Of a DNA stretch of 64,000 bases, positions 8,386-16,595 are shown piece by piece (the first letter of the stretch is position 1; every line of letters starts with the position of its first letter). This DNA is from SCQP01 sp050747745. Its GTDB lineage: Bacteria; Acidobacteriota; Terriglobia; Terriglobales; SCQP01. Location of the stretch: positions 1 through 64,000 of the forward strand of contig JBOGKM010000104.1 in NCBI GenBank assembly GCA_050747745.1, written 5' to 3'. Both the position numbers and the translations under genes were made by a program. The notes beneath the pieces were generated by a model. The model was not told the origin of the DNA and did no database searches. It saw nothing but the letters and a program-made list of their open reading frames with translations.

Positions 8386-9555
8386 TCAGCGGCCGGACTT
8401 CCGCGCCTTCCTGGCCTTCAACGCCTTTCGCAGCGAGTTGCCGGCGCGCAGCATCGGCGCCGCCATCCGCCAGGCGGCGGTCCCGTGCGCCCGGCAAGCG
8501 TCTTCGGTAGCCGCTGCCAGCGCGTCGCCGTTGGCGTTGAACGAGCGTAACGCGCGGTAGCCGTGTGGCGCCAGGCCGCCGGCGCGTGTCCGCGCCGTGA
8601 GGTGATTCAGATAACCGGCGGTTTCGTCCAAATAACGCAAGGCGGAAAAGCTATTCGCCAGCAGGTCCCCCGCCGCCGTGAGCGCCGCGGTGAGGCGCGC
8701 ATCCTCGATGCCGAAAGCGTCACCCGCCACCTGACTGAGGGTTTGGTAGAAGGAGATCACCGCCAGGGGTGCGGCCTGGTCCGCTTTCAGTTGCTCCATC
8801 CGCTGGTTGTGATGGCAAAGCTCCGGCTCGATGAAATCGCGCTGGTATTCGGCAATGAGCGGACTCTGGGGATCGAGGTGGAGATGCAGAGCGCGCGCCA
8901 CCCGCTCCAGCTGCGGGCCGGGCTCTTGCACCAGGCGGTCGTAAGCGACCACCACGCGCGGCTGACCGGCGGTGAGCTCCATGCTCGCAAACATATGTTC
9001 CAGCCAGAGAAAGTAGGCCTTTTCGCGCGGAATCGGCCGCCGCTGGGCCAGCGACTCCACCACGCACAAGGGATTGCGCACAGCGATGGCGTAGCTGACC
9101 GGAACCTCCAGGCGGGCAAAGATTTCTTGCCAAAATGGCAGCAGCCTGGCCATGCGGGGATCTTTGACCGCGAACACCTCCGCAGCGCTCAACCTCGCCG
9201 TCACCAGTGCCGCCGCTTGGCGCGCAAACTCCTCCGTGAGCGGCCGCGCCATTTCCCTGGGCAGAATCGGCGCCAACGTATCCCAGTCATGCCCCAGGGC
9301 GCGCAACAGCCGTTCGTTCAGGAGCCGGAAGCCGGCGTCTTCGTAAAATCCCTTTGGGTTGTCGCTTCCCGGCGGGATAAGGCTGTCGCCCAAGTTGCCT
9401 CCGAGCGCCTGCAGGCCGCGGGCCAAGACGCTCGTCCCGCCGCGATGCATCCCCAGAACGACAATCACCCGCTTGCCGCCATACGCCTGCTCAGAAACGT
9501 TGTCCAAGTTGACTTGTTCCAGGTTCGGAAGGACCCGCAGTCTTCGATTATTCAA
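8386..9555 (-). CDS. Sulfotransferase family protein
   Basis: The 389-residue protein has the 5'-PSB loop of PAPS-dependent sulfotransferases: GMHRGGTSVLARGL at about 35-48, after the beta strand RVIVVL. AVKDPRMARLLPFW and SYAIAVRNPLCVVESLAQR further on match the 3'-phosphate-binding region with its conserved Arg and Ser. The C-terminal third has no recognised domain. The acceptor, whether carbohydrate, peptide or small molecule, is unknown. The start is TTG at 9555 with GGGAG six bases before it. It is followed on the same strand by nothing until tRNA-Asn, and preceded by the TPR/ATP-grasp gene, with which it probably works. Confidence 0.8.
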   Translation of the reverse strand: MNNRRLRVLPNLEQVNLDNVSEQAYGGKRVIVVLGMHRGGTSVLARGLQALGGNLGDSLIPPGSDNPKGFYEDAGFRLLNERLLRALGHDWDTLAPILPREMARPLTEEFARQAAALVTARLSAAEVFAVKDPRMARLLPFWQEIFARLEVPVSYAIAVRNPLCVVESLAQRRPIPREKAYFLWLEHMFASMELTAGQPRVVVAYDRLVQEPGPQLERVARALHLHLDPQSPLIAEYQRDFIEPELCHHNQRMEQLKADQAAPLAVISFYQTLSQVAGDAFGIEDARLTAALTAAGDLLANSFSALRYLDETAGYLNHLTARTRAGGLAPHGYRALRSFNANGDALAAATEDACRAHGTAAWRMAAPMLRAGNSLRKALKARKARKSGR

Positions 9556-9704
9556 ACCAGTCTCCCGTCTTTAGGCTGAGTAGGTTCGCATCTCGAACCA
9601 CCCGGCACACCAATGCCGCAGGTGGACTCGTTCCTTCCGCCTGACGGGAGGGGCGCTGCACGCCTGCCCTCAATGTTACTCCTGCCCGCCGCTCCGGCAG
9701 TCGG

Positions 9705-11264
9705 TCACGACGCCAGGTCGGCCGTCATCACGGCGCCGGGAATTGCTGCGGCCACTCCATCCGCTTGGCATCGGTCGGCCAGCATCTGGTTAACCGCAGC
9801 CCGGATGCGGTGGTAAGCGGTGCGGCGATAGTCCCATTTCGCACCCGCTTCGGGCGGCGTCACCGCCATGGTTGCATTGGCTTCGAACAACAATAGATCC
9901 CCATGGTCATTGAGCCCGAAATCGATGCCGCCATATTCGAGACCGAGGGTTGCTTGAATACGGTGCAACGCCGCCATCGCGCGCGGTCCAACCACGGCGG
10001 GCATGTCTTCGAGAAATGCAGCATCTTCGGCGCGGTGGCCGGCATGGTCGGACATTTCGGCGGAGTAGTAATGGACCTTCCAACGGCTCGACACTGCCAA
10101 GTGCAGTGGGTAGAGCTCACCGTCGATGGTCATGGCGCGGTATTTGCGGAACTTGCCGTCGGTTCCACGGCCGTTGAGAAACTGCATCGCGATCAACTCG
10201 CGCCCCTGCAGCGCGCTCAGCACGGCCGGTAGATCGAGCGCGCGCTCCAGCCGGACAAAATGCCGGCCGTTGTGGAAGCCGGGCGCTCGCAGCAACAGTG
10301 GATAGTCAAGACCGAGGCGGGCAAGTTGGGCCGCGACGGCGGCGCCGGACAACTGCTCGCGCGCCAGGACTGCCATGCGGGGTGCGACCACGCCCGGCAG
10401 CCGGGCCAAGCGGCGGGCGTTTTCTGCGCGCCCGGTCGCCATTACCGCGACCGGAGCATTGATCACCGGCGCACGGGTAAAGGCCAGTAACGCCTGCGCC
10501 GCGGCCAATCCAGCGGGAGCGATTTCGGCATCGCCGATGCAGTTCCAGACCAGGCGGTGCGCCGGCAAAGACACCTTGGGGTCAAAGAACTCCGGCAATA
10601 CCAACGTGATGGGAAACCTTTGGAGATCGAATAGTTCCGCGATCCGCAAATTGCCGCCGCGCGCCGACACCAAATGGAGAACCGGCATCGCATCGTTGCC
10701 GACCGTAGCAGACCCACAAGGCATCACGCAGCGGCCCTGGAAAGCGGCGCGGCGGTGCCAGGCTGCCGTGGCTTCATTCCCGGCATCGCGCAGCAGGTAC
10801 GAGAGGCCTTCGTGGGCCCTCTCGCAACTGGCGTTCTCCCGCAGTGCACATTCAAAATGGCCGCGTGCCTCCAGCCGCAGCGCGGTTGCCTGGGCAGCCA
10901 TGCGGGGGTCTTCGGCGCGCAGGTCAAGCGCCTCGATCTCCGCCAGCAGCACTTCGCCCAGATTGACCCGGCTGACGGGGTCCGCGGGATGGAGCACCAC
11001 TGCCCGTTCGAACGTGCGCCTGGCCGCCCGACGGTGACCGCTGAGGAGCATCGCGCCACCCAGCGCATTGAGCGTTGCGCGATCGCACAGGTCTATGTCC
11101 TGTTGTTTAAGACAGTCGACGAGAGCTCCCTCGATTTGGGCGGTCGCGGCCTCGATCTGACCTACTTTGGCAGTTGCGATTGCCTGACGCAGGCAGGCGG
11201 CAAGAGGAGGGGGTAGTGGCACGACCTGTATACATGCAATTGGCGGACCAGGAGCCGCCGGCAA
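9705..11264 (-). CDS. TPR protein with C-terminal ATP-grasp-like domain
   Basis: Of 519 residues, the first 190 or so are helical repeats of TPR type (RAVVLHPADPVSRVNLGEVLL is one repeat). The second half begins VLHLVSARGGN and includes a pre-ATP region with VINAP and RLPGVVAP. It ends with a region typical of ATP-grasp ligases: an Arg-rich strand KFRKYRAMTIDG and the metal-site segment GGIDFGLND...LLLFEANATM, where D, E and N are the expected Mg-ATP ligands. ATP-grasp enzymes join a carboxylate to an amine, thiol or amino acid; the substrate here is unknown. The TTG at 11264 is the longest start; a GTG at 11222 is an alternative. Same strand as the sulfotransferase, 149 bases apart. Confidence 0.7.
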   Translation of the reverse strand: MPAAPGPPIACIQVVPLPPPLAACLRQAIATAKVGQIEAATAQIEGALVDCLKQQDIDLCDRATLNALGGAMLLSGHRRAARRTFERAVVLHPADPVSRVNLGEVLLAEIEALDLRAEDPRMAAQATALRLEARGHFECALRENASCERAHEGLSYLLRDAGNEATAAWHRRAAFQGRCVMPCGSATVGNDAMPVLHLVSARGGNLRIAELFDLQRFPITLVLPEFFDPKVSLPAHRLVWNCIGDAEIAPAGLAAAQALLAFTRAPVINAPVAVMATGRAENARRLARLPGVVAPRMAVLAREQLSGAAVAAQLARLGLDYPLLLRAPGFHNGRHFVRLERALDLPAVLSALQGRELIAMQFLNGRGTDGKFRKYRAMTIDGELYPLHLAVSSRWKVHYYSAEMSDHAGHRAEDAAFLEDMPAVVGPRAMAALHRIQATLGLEYGGIDFGLNDHGDLLLFEANATMAVTPPEAGAKWDYRRTAYHRIRAAVNQMLADRCQADGVAAAIPGAVMTADLAS

Positions 11265-11417
11265 ATGCTGCTAGAGCACGCACACCGATCCGCGCGGCAT
11301 ACACCTACGCTGGAATTGCTCAAAACCGCGGCCTCCGAGGCTCGCATTCCTCCAGCTTCCCTGCCGACCCTCTGGCGGGCAGGGCGCGTTCACGGCGACC
11401 CGCCGGCTCAAGATTAG
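11265..11417 (+). CDS. Small open frame of unknown status
   Basis: A 50-residue frame starts at ATG 11265, with AGGAG ten bases upstream, and ends at TAG 11415-11417. The C-terminal part reads as plausible protein (TAASEARIPPASLPTLWRAG). No family is recognised. It sits in front of the decayed ATP-grasp copy in another frame, so it may be a remnant of that gene's missing 5' part. Confidence 0.2.
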   Translation: MLLEHAHRSARHTPTLELLKTAASEARIPPASLPTLWRAGRVHGDPPAQD

Positions 11418-11473
11418 TATCCACTTAGCCGGCGTCGGGTCGTGATGGCGCCGCCGACGCTGCCGCCTGCCTC

Positions 11474-11920
11474 GTGCGCGAGCCTGCAAGCGAATATTAT
11501 CCTTCGGCATTTATTGATTACCGTGACGCCCGCGGTGCATTTCGCAATTACCGCATAATGTTCGTGGACGGACATGCGTATCCCTGCCCCATGGCGGCGA
11601 GCGCGGAAAAGCGCGCCGAAGAGGAAGCCTTCGTGACCGGTTTCGAACGCGGGCTTGAGGGCCGTTACCGCGCCGCGCACGCCCGTATGGCGGAGCGCAT
11701 TCGCCTCGAGTACTCGGGCATTGACTGCGCCGAGACCCCCGCCGGCGAGCTGCTGTTGCTTGAGGGTTCGACTTGCATGGCGGCACACGACATGGATCGG
11801 GCGCGAGTGTTCCCCTACAAAGGGCCGCCGATGCTCAAACTTTTCGCCGCCTTCGAGGCGATGTTGCGGCGCAGGAGCGGCATCCGCGCCGCCTGCGGAC
11901 CGTGGCGAGCCGCCGTATGA
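11474..11920 (+). pseudogene. 5'-truncated ATP-grasp copy (remnant)
   Basis: The 148-residue translation aligns by eye with only the C-terminal part of the ATP-grasp domain encoded by the 9705-11264 gene: GAFRNYRIMFVDGHAYP against GKFRKYRAMTIDGELYP, and LEYSGIDCAETPAGELLLLEGSTCM against LEYGGIDFGLNDHGDLLLFEANATM. The N-terminal TPRs and most of the ATP-grasp fold are missing; the frame is closed at 11428 upstream. The metal-ligand segment is eroded (E-A-N has become E-G-S). The stop overlaps the decarboxylase ATG (ATGA at 11917-11920), so it may still be translated and coupled. The GTG at 11474 is only a nominal start. Confidence 0.6.
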
Positions 11921-13380
11921 TTCCTCTGCGCCCCACGTCCGGAGACGAGGTCGTGCCCGCGACGCCGACGCTTGATCCCGAGCAGTGGGAGCAACTGCGC
12001 ACGCTCGCCCATCGCATGCTCGACGACATGCTCGACTACACCGCGGCGATTCGCAGCCGACCGGTGTGGCAGGCCATGCCGAAGGCAGTGCGACGGCGCT
12101 TCCGGACGCCGCTGCCCACCGCGCCCGGCGATTTAGCGGACGTGTACAGGGAATTCCAGGAGATCGTGCTGCCCTATGCGGGGGGCAATGTGCATCCCGG
12201 CTTCATGGGTTGGGTGCATGGAGGCGGCACGGCGGTGGGGATGCTGGCCGAGATGTTGGCCGCGGGGCTGAACTCCAACCTCGGCGGGCGGGATCACGCG
12301 CCCATCGAAATCGAGCGGCAGGTGAGCGAATGGATGCGGCAGGTCTTCGGCTTTCCCGAAGGTGCGTCGGGGCTGTTTGTCACCGGCTCGTCGCTGGCTA
12401 ATTTCATCGCCGTGCACATCGCGCGCGACGCCGCGTTGCGCACCGCCGGTGGGTCCGGGAACGGTGCGGGAAAGCTCACTGCCTATACCTCCCGCGCCGC
12501 CCACGCCTGCATCGCCAAGGCCACACGCATGGCGGGACTGGGCGAGGGTGCGCTGCGCCGGCTTCCCGTGGACCAATTCCATCGCATCCGTCCCGAGGAA
12601 CTGTGTGCCGCCGTCGCCGCCGACCGCGCCGCCGGCCTGATTCCGTTTCTGCTGGTAGGCAACGCCGGCACCGTGGACATCGGCGCCATCGATCCCCTGC
12701 GGGAGCTGAGCGAAATCGCCGCACGGGCCGGGATGTGGTTTCACGTCGACGGCGCCTTCGGCGCCTGGGCGAAACTTGCGCCCGAGCTCGCACCGCGGCT
12801 CGACGGCATCGAGCGCGCCGACTCGATCGCCTGCGATTTCCATAAGTGGGCGCAGGTGCCTTACGATGCCGGATTCATCCTGGTGCGCGACCGAGACCAG
12901 GCCCTGGCAGCCTTCGCAGTCGATGCTCCTTACCTGGGGCGCACCGCCCATGGCGCCGCCCCAGTCTCGCCCTGGCCCTGCGATTATGGCCCCGACCTTT
13001 CGCGTGGCTTCCGCGCCCTGAAAGCCTGGTTCACGCTCAAGGTCTACGGCACCGAACGGCTAGCCCAGGTGGTTGCCGGCTGTTGCGGTCTGGCACGGTA
13101 TCTTGAAGCCCGCATCGAAGCCACCGCCGAGCTTGAGTTGGCGGCTCCGGTGCAGCTCAATATTGTTTGCTTTCGGTTTCGCGGCGGCGACGGCGGCGCG
13201 GTGAACGCCGAAATTGCTGCCGCCATCCAGCGGTCTGGCATCGCCGTCCCCTCGACCACGATGCTAGACGGCCGGGTGGCGATCCGGGCGGCGATCGTCA
13301 ACCACCGTACCCAGCCGTGCGACCTGGATGCGCTCGTCGAAGCCGCGGTGCGCTTCGGGCGCGAAATTACCGCCGGCTGA
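11917..13380 (+). CDS. PLP-dependent group II amino-acid decarboxylase
   Basis: The protein is 487 residues, typical of the aromatic-L-amino-acid/glutamate decarboxylase family. The Schiff-base lysine is K310 in the diagnostic ACDFHKW; the PLP-nitrogen Asp is D278 in FHVDGAFG, and H196 in AHACIAKA is the ring-stacking His. GFMGWVHGGGT (about 95-105) is the substrate-side loop. It makes an amine and CO2 from an amino acid; the substrate cannot be chosen by eye. The ATG at 11917 overlaps the stop of the ATP-grasp remnant. With the sulfotransferase and ATP-grasp genes it could supply an amine building block. Confidence 0.85.
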   Translation: MIPLRPTSGDEVVPATPTLDPEQWEQLRTLAHRMLDDMLDYTAAIRSRPVWQAMPKAVRRRFRTPLPTAPGDLADVYREFQEIVLPYAGGNVHPGFMGWVHGGGTAVGMLAEMLAAGLNSNLGGRDHAPIEIERQVSEWMRQVFGFPEGASGLFVTGSSLANFIAVHIARDAALRTAGGSGNGAGKLTAYTSRAAHACIAKATRMAGLGEGALRRLPVDQFHRIRPEELCAAVAADRAAGLIPFLLVGNAGTVDIGAIDPLRELSEIAARAGMWFHVDGAFGAWAKLAPELAPRLDGIERADSIACDFHKWAQVPYDAGFILVRDRDQALAAFAVDAPYLGRTAHGAAPVSPWPCDYGPDLSRGFRALKAWFTLKVYGTERLAQVVAGCCGLARYLEARIEATAELELAAPVQLNIVCFRFRGGDGGAVNAEIAAAIQRSGIAVPSTTMLDGRVAIRAAIVNHRTQPCDLDALVEAAVRFGREITAG

Positions 13381-13450
13381 GGGTGCACGCGGCGTCCCGT
13401 TGAGAACCTGCGGCCAGCAAACCAGCAACGCTCGCGTTCGCATATCCGAG

Positions 13451-13843
13451 TTAATAGCGGAGTGGCTGCGTGACAAATTTGAAGGCGATGGTGGGGAAGA
13501 TGTAGCCGCGCCAGTTGCGGTCGTAGCGGACGCCAACGCGGAACATGCGCCAGCGGTGGACGCCGGCGGGAGCGTTATAGACCAGATAAGGCGGCCAGGC
13601 CAGGCCGAGGCTTCTGCCCTGGGGATTGCCGATCAGCCAAAAATGGGGTTCGTGGTTGGATTTCCAGGAGAGGCTGCGTTGCGCCCCGCAGGTTAACGGG
13701 GCCGCGAATCGGCGGTCTTGGCCTTGGTCCACGCAGCCCTGGCTCCCAAACTGCCGAGAACCGAGGACGGCGTCGATCACGACGGCACCCAGAAGAACCA
13801 CCACGATTGTCACGCCAACTTTGCGGGTGACCAGGAACGGCAT
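13451..13843 (-). CDS. Hypothetical membrane-anchored protein
   Basis: The 130-residue protein has one N-terminal hydrophobic segment (TIVVVLLGAVVIDAVL, about 12-27). After it comes a mainly beta-like domain rich in Trp, Tyr and Arg (HFWLIGNPQG, AWPPYLVYN, GVRYDRNWRGYIFPTIAFKF). I do not recognise the family. The composition is protein-like, and the segment-then-domain order suggests an exported, anchored protein. There is a pair of cysteines (C37 and C52) that could bond in the periplasm. It has no obvious operon partners. Confidence 0.55.
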   Translation of the reverse strand: MPFLVTRKVGVTIVVVLLGAVVIDAVLGSRQFGSQGCVDQGQDRRFAAPLTCGAQRSLSWKSNHEPHFWLIGNPQGRSLGLAWPPYLVYNAPAGVHRWRMFRVGVRYDRNWRGYIFPTIAFKFVTQPLRY

Positions 13844-14082
13844 GGGCTGTCAATCTATCGTAGCCCGATGGACTGGCGGCAGACATCCATCCCCGCCGGA
13901 GCGCCCGGCGGTCGCGCGGCGGATCCTTCGCGGACAAGGTGGCGCGGCAGTGCGCCGCCTCGAGCGCCGGCTATCCCCGCTACCTGTTTCAGATGACCGA
14001 GCTGGACCTGCTGGATCGCGAGCACCGGGCCATGGCGTTGGGACGGGCCGTTTGCCCGTGGAACGGCTCAGCCTGGCGCCAC

Positions 14083-14625
14083 TCATGGCGAACTGTGACC
14101 GTTGCATTGCAGAACGCCGAGATATCGGACCCAGGGGCCCGTGGCGTCCCGGTACTGATGAGCCATGATCCTCGAAATCTGGTGCAAATGCGTCAGGTCG
14201 TGTACGGCCCAGGCCGCCACCAGCTGCGACAGCGCCACCGACCCAAGCGCAGGGTGGCGGCCTCGCAATGCAAGGTCAGAATCCTGCAGGTTCATCGCCC
14301 GCAACTCGTCGAGGTTGTCTGAGCGCAAACGGGCAAAGTCAACCAACGACTGTGTCAGCGGTTTTCCCTGGCTCTCTGGCGCAAAAGCCAAGCGGTCCAG
14401 AGGCTCAAATGTCTCGGCCTCCCCAGAGCGCAGCACCATCCGCGCTCGCGGCATCCAATCCGTGCGTTCGGTGTGAACCAGGTGCCCGATGACATCGCAC
14501 ACGCTCCAGGTGGCGCCACCTTCATTGGAATGCGTCCACGCCTCGGGCAAATCGCTTAGCAGAGCGGTGAGAGTGGCTGGAGTTCGCGCGAGAAGGGATA
14601 CCGTATGCGGTAAGCGTTGCTCCAT
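14083..14625 (-). CDS. DinB-family protein
   Basis: The 180-residue four-helix protein matches DinB/YfiT-type metal-binding enzymes. The first helix ends WSVCDVIGHLVHTE (about 40-53), with the first metal His, and the last helix carries AVHDLTHLHQISRIMAHQY with the two further His. Members include thiol-dependent S-transferases and many of unknown role. It stands alone on the minus strand. The 239 bases before 14083 hold no gene I can support. Confidence 0.85.
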   Translation of the reverse strand: MEQRLPHTVSLLARTPATLTALLSDLPEAWTHSNEGGATWSVCDVIGHLVHTERTDWMPRARMVLRSGEAETFEPLDRLAFAPESQGKPLTQSLVDFARLRSDNLDELRAMNLQDSDLALRGRHPALGSVALSQLVAAWAVHDLTHLHQISRIMAHQYRDATGPWVRYLGVLQCNGHSSP

Positions 14626-14813
14626 CAGGCCTCCTGTTTCGCAAAAGACTCATCCCCAAAGCCCGGAACGGGTGCGCCCTTATACGTGGCGCGGATGGCC
14701 GCGGGCCGTCGGCCCTGAGTGTAATATTAATCGCGAAAGACCACCGCGCGCTGCCGCGCGAGGAGGGCTGTCCCATGGCTAAGGGTGGCATCGCCGCGGC
14801 GGGCAGGGCGTGG

Positions 14814-15713
14814 TCACCGTGGCGGCCCAGCGATCAATGCCCTGCGCCGAATGGCCAGGCCTAACAGGGCGAACGTGCCGGCGCCGAACAGCCACAGGCT
14901 GGCCGGCTCGGGCGTGGGAGTGACTTCTCCCGGCGCGGTCAAGGCGTTCAGGGCGAACGGATCGGAAATTTCGAGCGTGGTCGATCCGGGCAGGCTTTGA
15001 GGGGTGCTGGCCAATGTAAAACTGAGCGCACTACTCCAGGTGCTGCCAGCCGACAGCGGGACCGAAGTGGGGCAAGGTGGCCCATCCGGTGGGTTATAGG
15101 TGAAACAAGAAGGGCTCAGCGACGCGCCTAGCGTCGATGTAACCGTGGAGGTAACAGTCTTCGCAAACGGATTGAAGATGACGTTCTCACCTGGAGTGGA
15201 GTCGCTCACCTGGGCGAAGTATTGGTTGCCATCGGCGTCGGTGAAGGAAAACTGCAAGTCCCAGTCTACGTAGGGGTCGTTTTGGACGTCGACGGGGCAT
15301 TTGTAGCAGCCGAGTGCCCAGGGTTGATCGGTCGTTACGGTGAAGTTGTAAGCGATGGGAATCGGGAACACCAACGTTCCGGTGACGGTACCGTTGGCGT
15401 TGAAATTCGCCGAGGTGTCATCGGCGTTCAACCCGCCGCTCAGCTCATAGGTGCCTCCGCCGTTGCTCAGGTTCACTGCTCCGGCGGCGTTACCCGTGCC
15501 AGGATCAAATAGCGACGGCAGGATGGCCGGTCCCGATTGGGTGACGGTCGGGCAATTAACGAAAGCACAGTTCACGTCCTCGCCCACCGGGGCCGAATAC
15601 CCCGAAATGGTAAACGTCAGGTTTCTTGGTGTTAACGAATCGGCATGCAGGGCCGAACCTGCCGCCAGGACCACTAGCGCGAGACCTGCTAAACACTGAC
15701 CAAAACGATTCAT
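14814..15713 (-). CDS. PEP-CTERM sorting domain protein, exported
   Basis: From the ATG at 15713 (GGAGGAGG seven bases upstream) the protein has 299 residues. A signal peptide (FGQCLAGLALVVLAAGSALHA) is followed by a beta-rich, Gly/Thr/Asn-rich body. A PEP-CTERM tail closes it: the motif TPTPEPASLW, a short membrane span LFGAGTFALLGLAI and the terminal RRR. Such proteins are cut and anchored by an exosortase and often belong to the exopolysaccharide matrix. No exosortase is in the window. A longer frame to 15764 exists but would precede the signal peptide with non-signal sequence. Confidence 0.85.
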   Translation of the reverse strand: MNRFGQCLAGLALVVLAAGSALHADSLTPRNLTFTISGYSAPVGEDVNCAFVNCPTVTQSGPAILPSLFDPGTGNAAGAVNLSNGGGTYELSGGLNADDTSANFNANGTVTGTLVFPIPIAYNFTVTTDQPWALGCYKCPVDVQNDPYVDWDLQFSFTDADGNQYFAQVSDSTPGENVIFNPFAKTVTSTVTSTLGASLSPSCFTYNPPDGPPCPTSVPLSAGSTWSSALSFTLASTPQSLPGSTTLEISDPFALNALTAPGEVTPTPEPASLWLFGAGTFALLGLAIRRRALIAGPPR

Positions 15714-15860
15714 GGCTACGCCTCCTCCAGCCGCCAGAATCCAGCCCCGGCCCTGCGCAGTCAATGGATTCTGGCTGATCTAAAGCTGAACTAGTTCCGG
15801 ACTGATGACTAGCGTGAGCCGAGCGCAGTTTCGGCCGGCGGCCGGCCAGGGTCCCGGCCG

Positions 15861-16428
15861 GTGCTGCGCTGGGCATTGACGCTATTTCTGTTGGTGGCCG
15901 CTTGTTTACATTTCGGAGGGTTCGAGCTCGCCGGGCACTCGGGGGAACTGCGGCGGGCGGGTGCGGCCCTGCGAATTCAGGAAAAACCCCTGAAGCTATT
16001 GCAGTATCTGCTGGCGCGTCCCGGCGAACTGGTGACGCGGACGGAGCTGCAGAAGGCCCTATGGCCGGACGCCACCTTCCTGGATTTTGAAGACGGTCTG
16101 AACACGGCGGTGCGGAAACTGCGCAAGGCGTTGGGCGATGAGGCCGAGCATCCGCGGTTTGTGGAGACGGTGCCGCGGCGAGGGTACCGGTGGGTGGGCG
16201 GGGCAGCGGCGGAGATTGAGGCCGAACCAAGCACTGATCGGCTGGGAACCTCAGCCGCAAGGCCAGGAGGCCTATCTCGAGTTGGCGAGCGATGAGCTGG
16301 CGTTGGGCGATCAGGTGGCGGCGCGAGCGGCATTGCAGCCGCTGCTGCAGCAACTGCAGGCGGCGGATGCGAATTACGACTTACGGGTGCAGGCGATAGC
16401 GCTGGCCGCGAAACTGCGGAAGGAGTAA
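15861..16428 (+). pseudogene. Winged-helix/TPR regulator, broken by deletion and frameshift
   Basis: The first frame (15861-16295) encodes an OmpR/CadC-type winged helix: FGGFELAGHSGELRR, LLQYLLARPGELVTRTELQ, LNTAVRKLRKALGDEAEHPRF and the near-invariant ETVPRRGYRW. It stops soon after in unrelated sequence. The C-terminal part continues in another frame that ends at 16428 with a TPR-like helix pair (AYLELASDELALGDQVAARAALQPLL). Intact acidobacterial regulators of this type have a long middle section, usually a membrane span and many TPRs, of which almost nothing is left. I infer a large internal deletion plus a frame change. Confidence 0.7.
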
Positions 16429-16595
16429 GCAGTGAGCGGGAAGTAGTGAGGAAGTTGGGGCCGCCGCGCAGCCCGCGGCCGCGCGGACGGTCATGGCCTG
16501 TAATCATCAAGCGCGTGATTCTGGCTTTCTCGCTGCAGCTCAGCGCATTTCGACCCGGCTCCCAGCCTCAGATCCGAAGACCGCCGAAAAGTGAT

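Noticed and set aside
13844..14082. Plus-strand frame between the hypothetical membrane protein and DinB genes
   Set aside because: The translation shows no motif and runs on antisense to the DinB gene; treated as intergenic.
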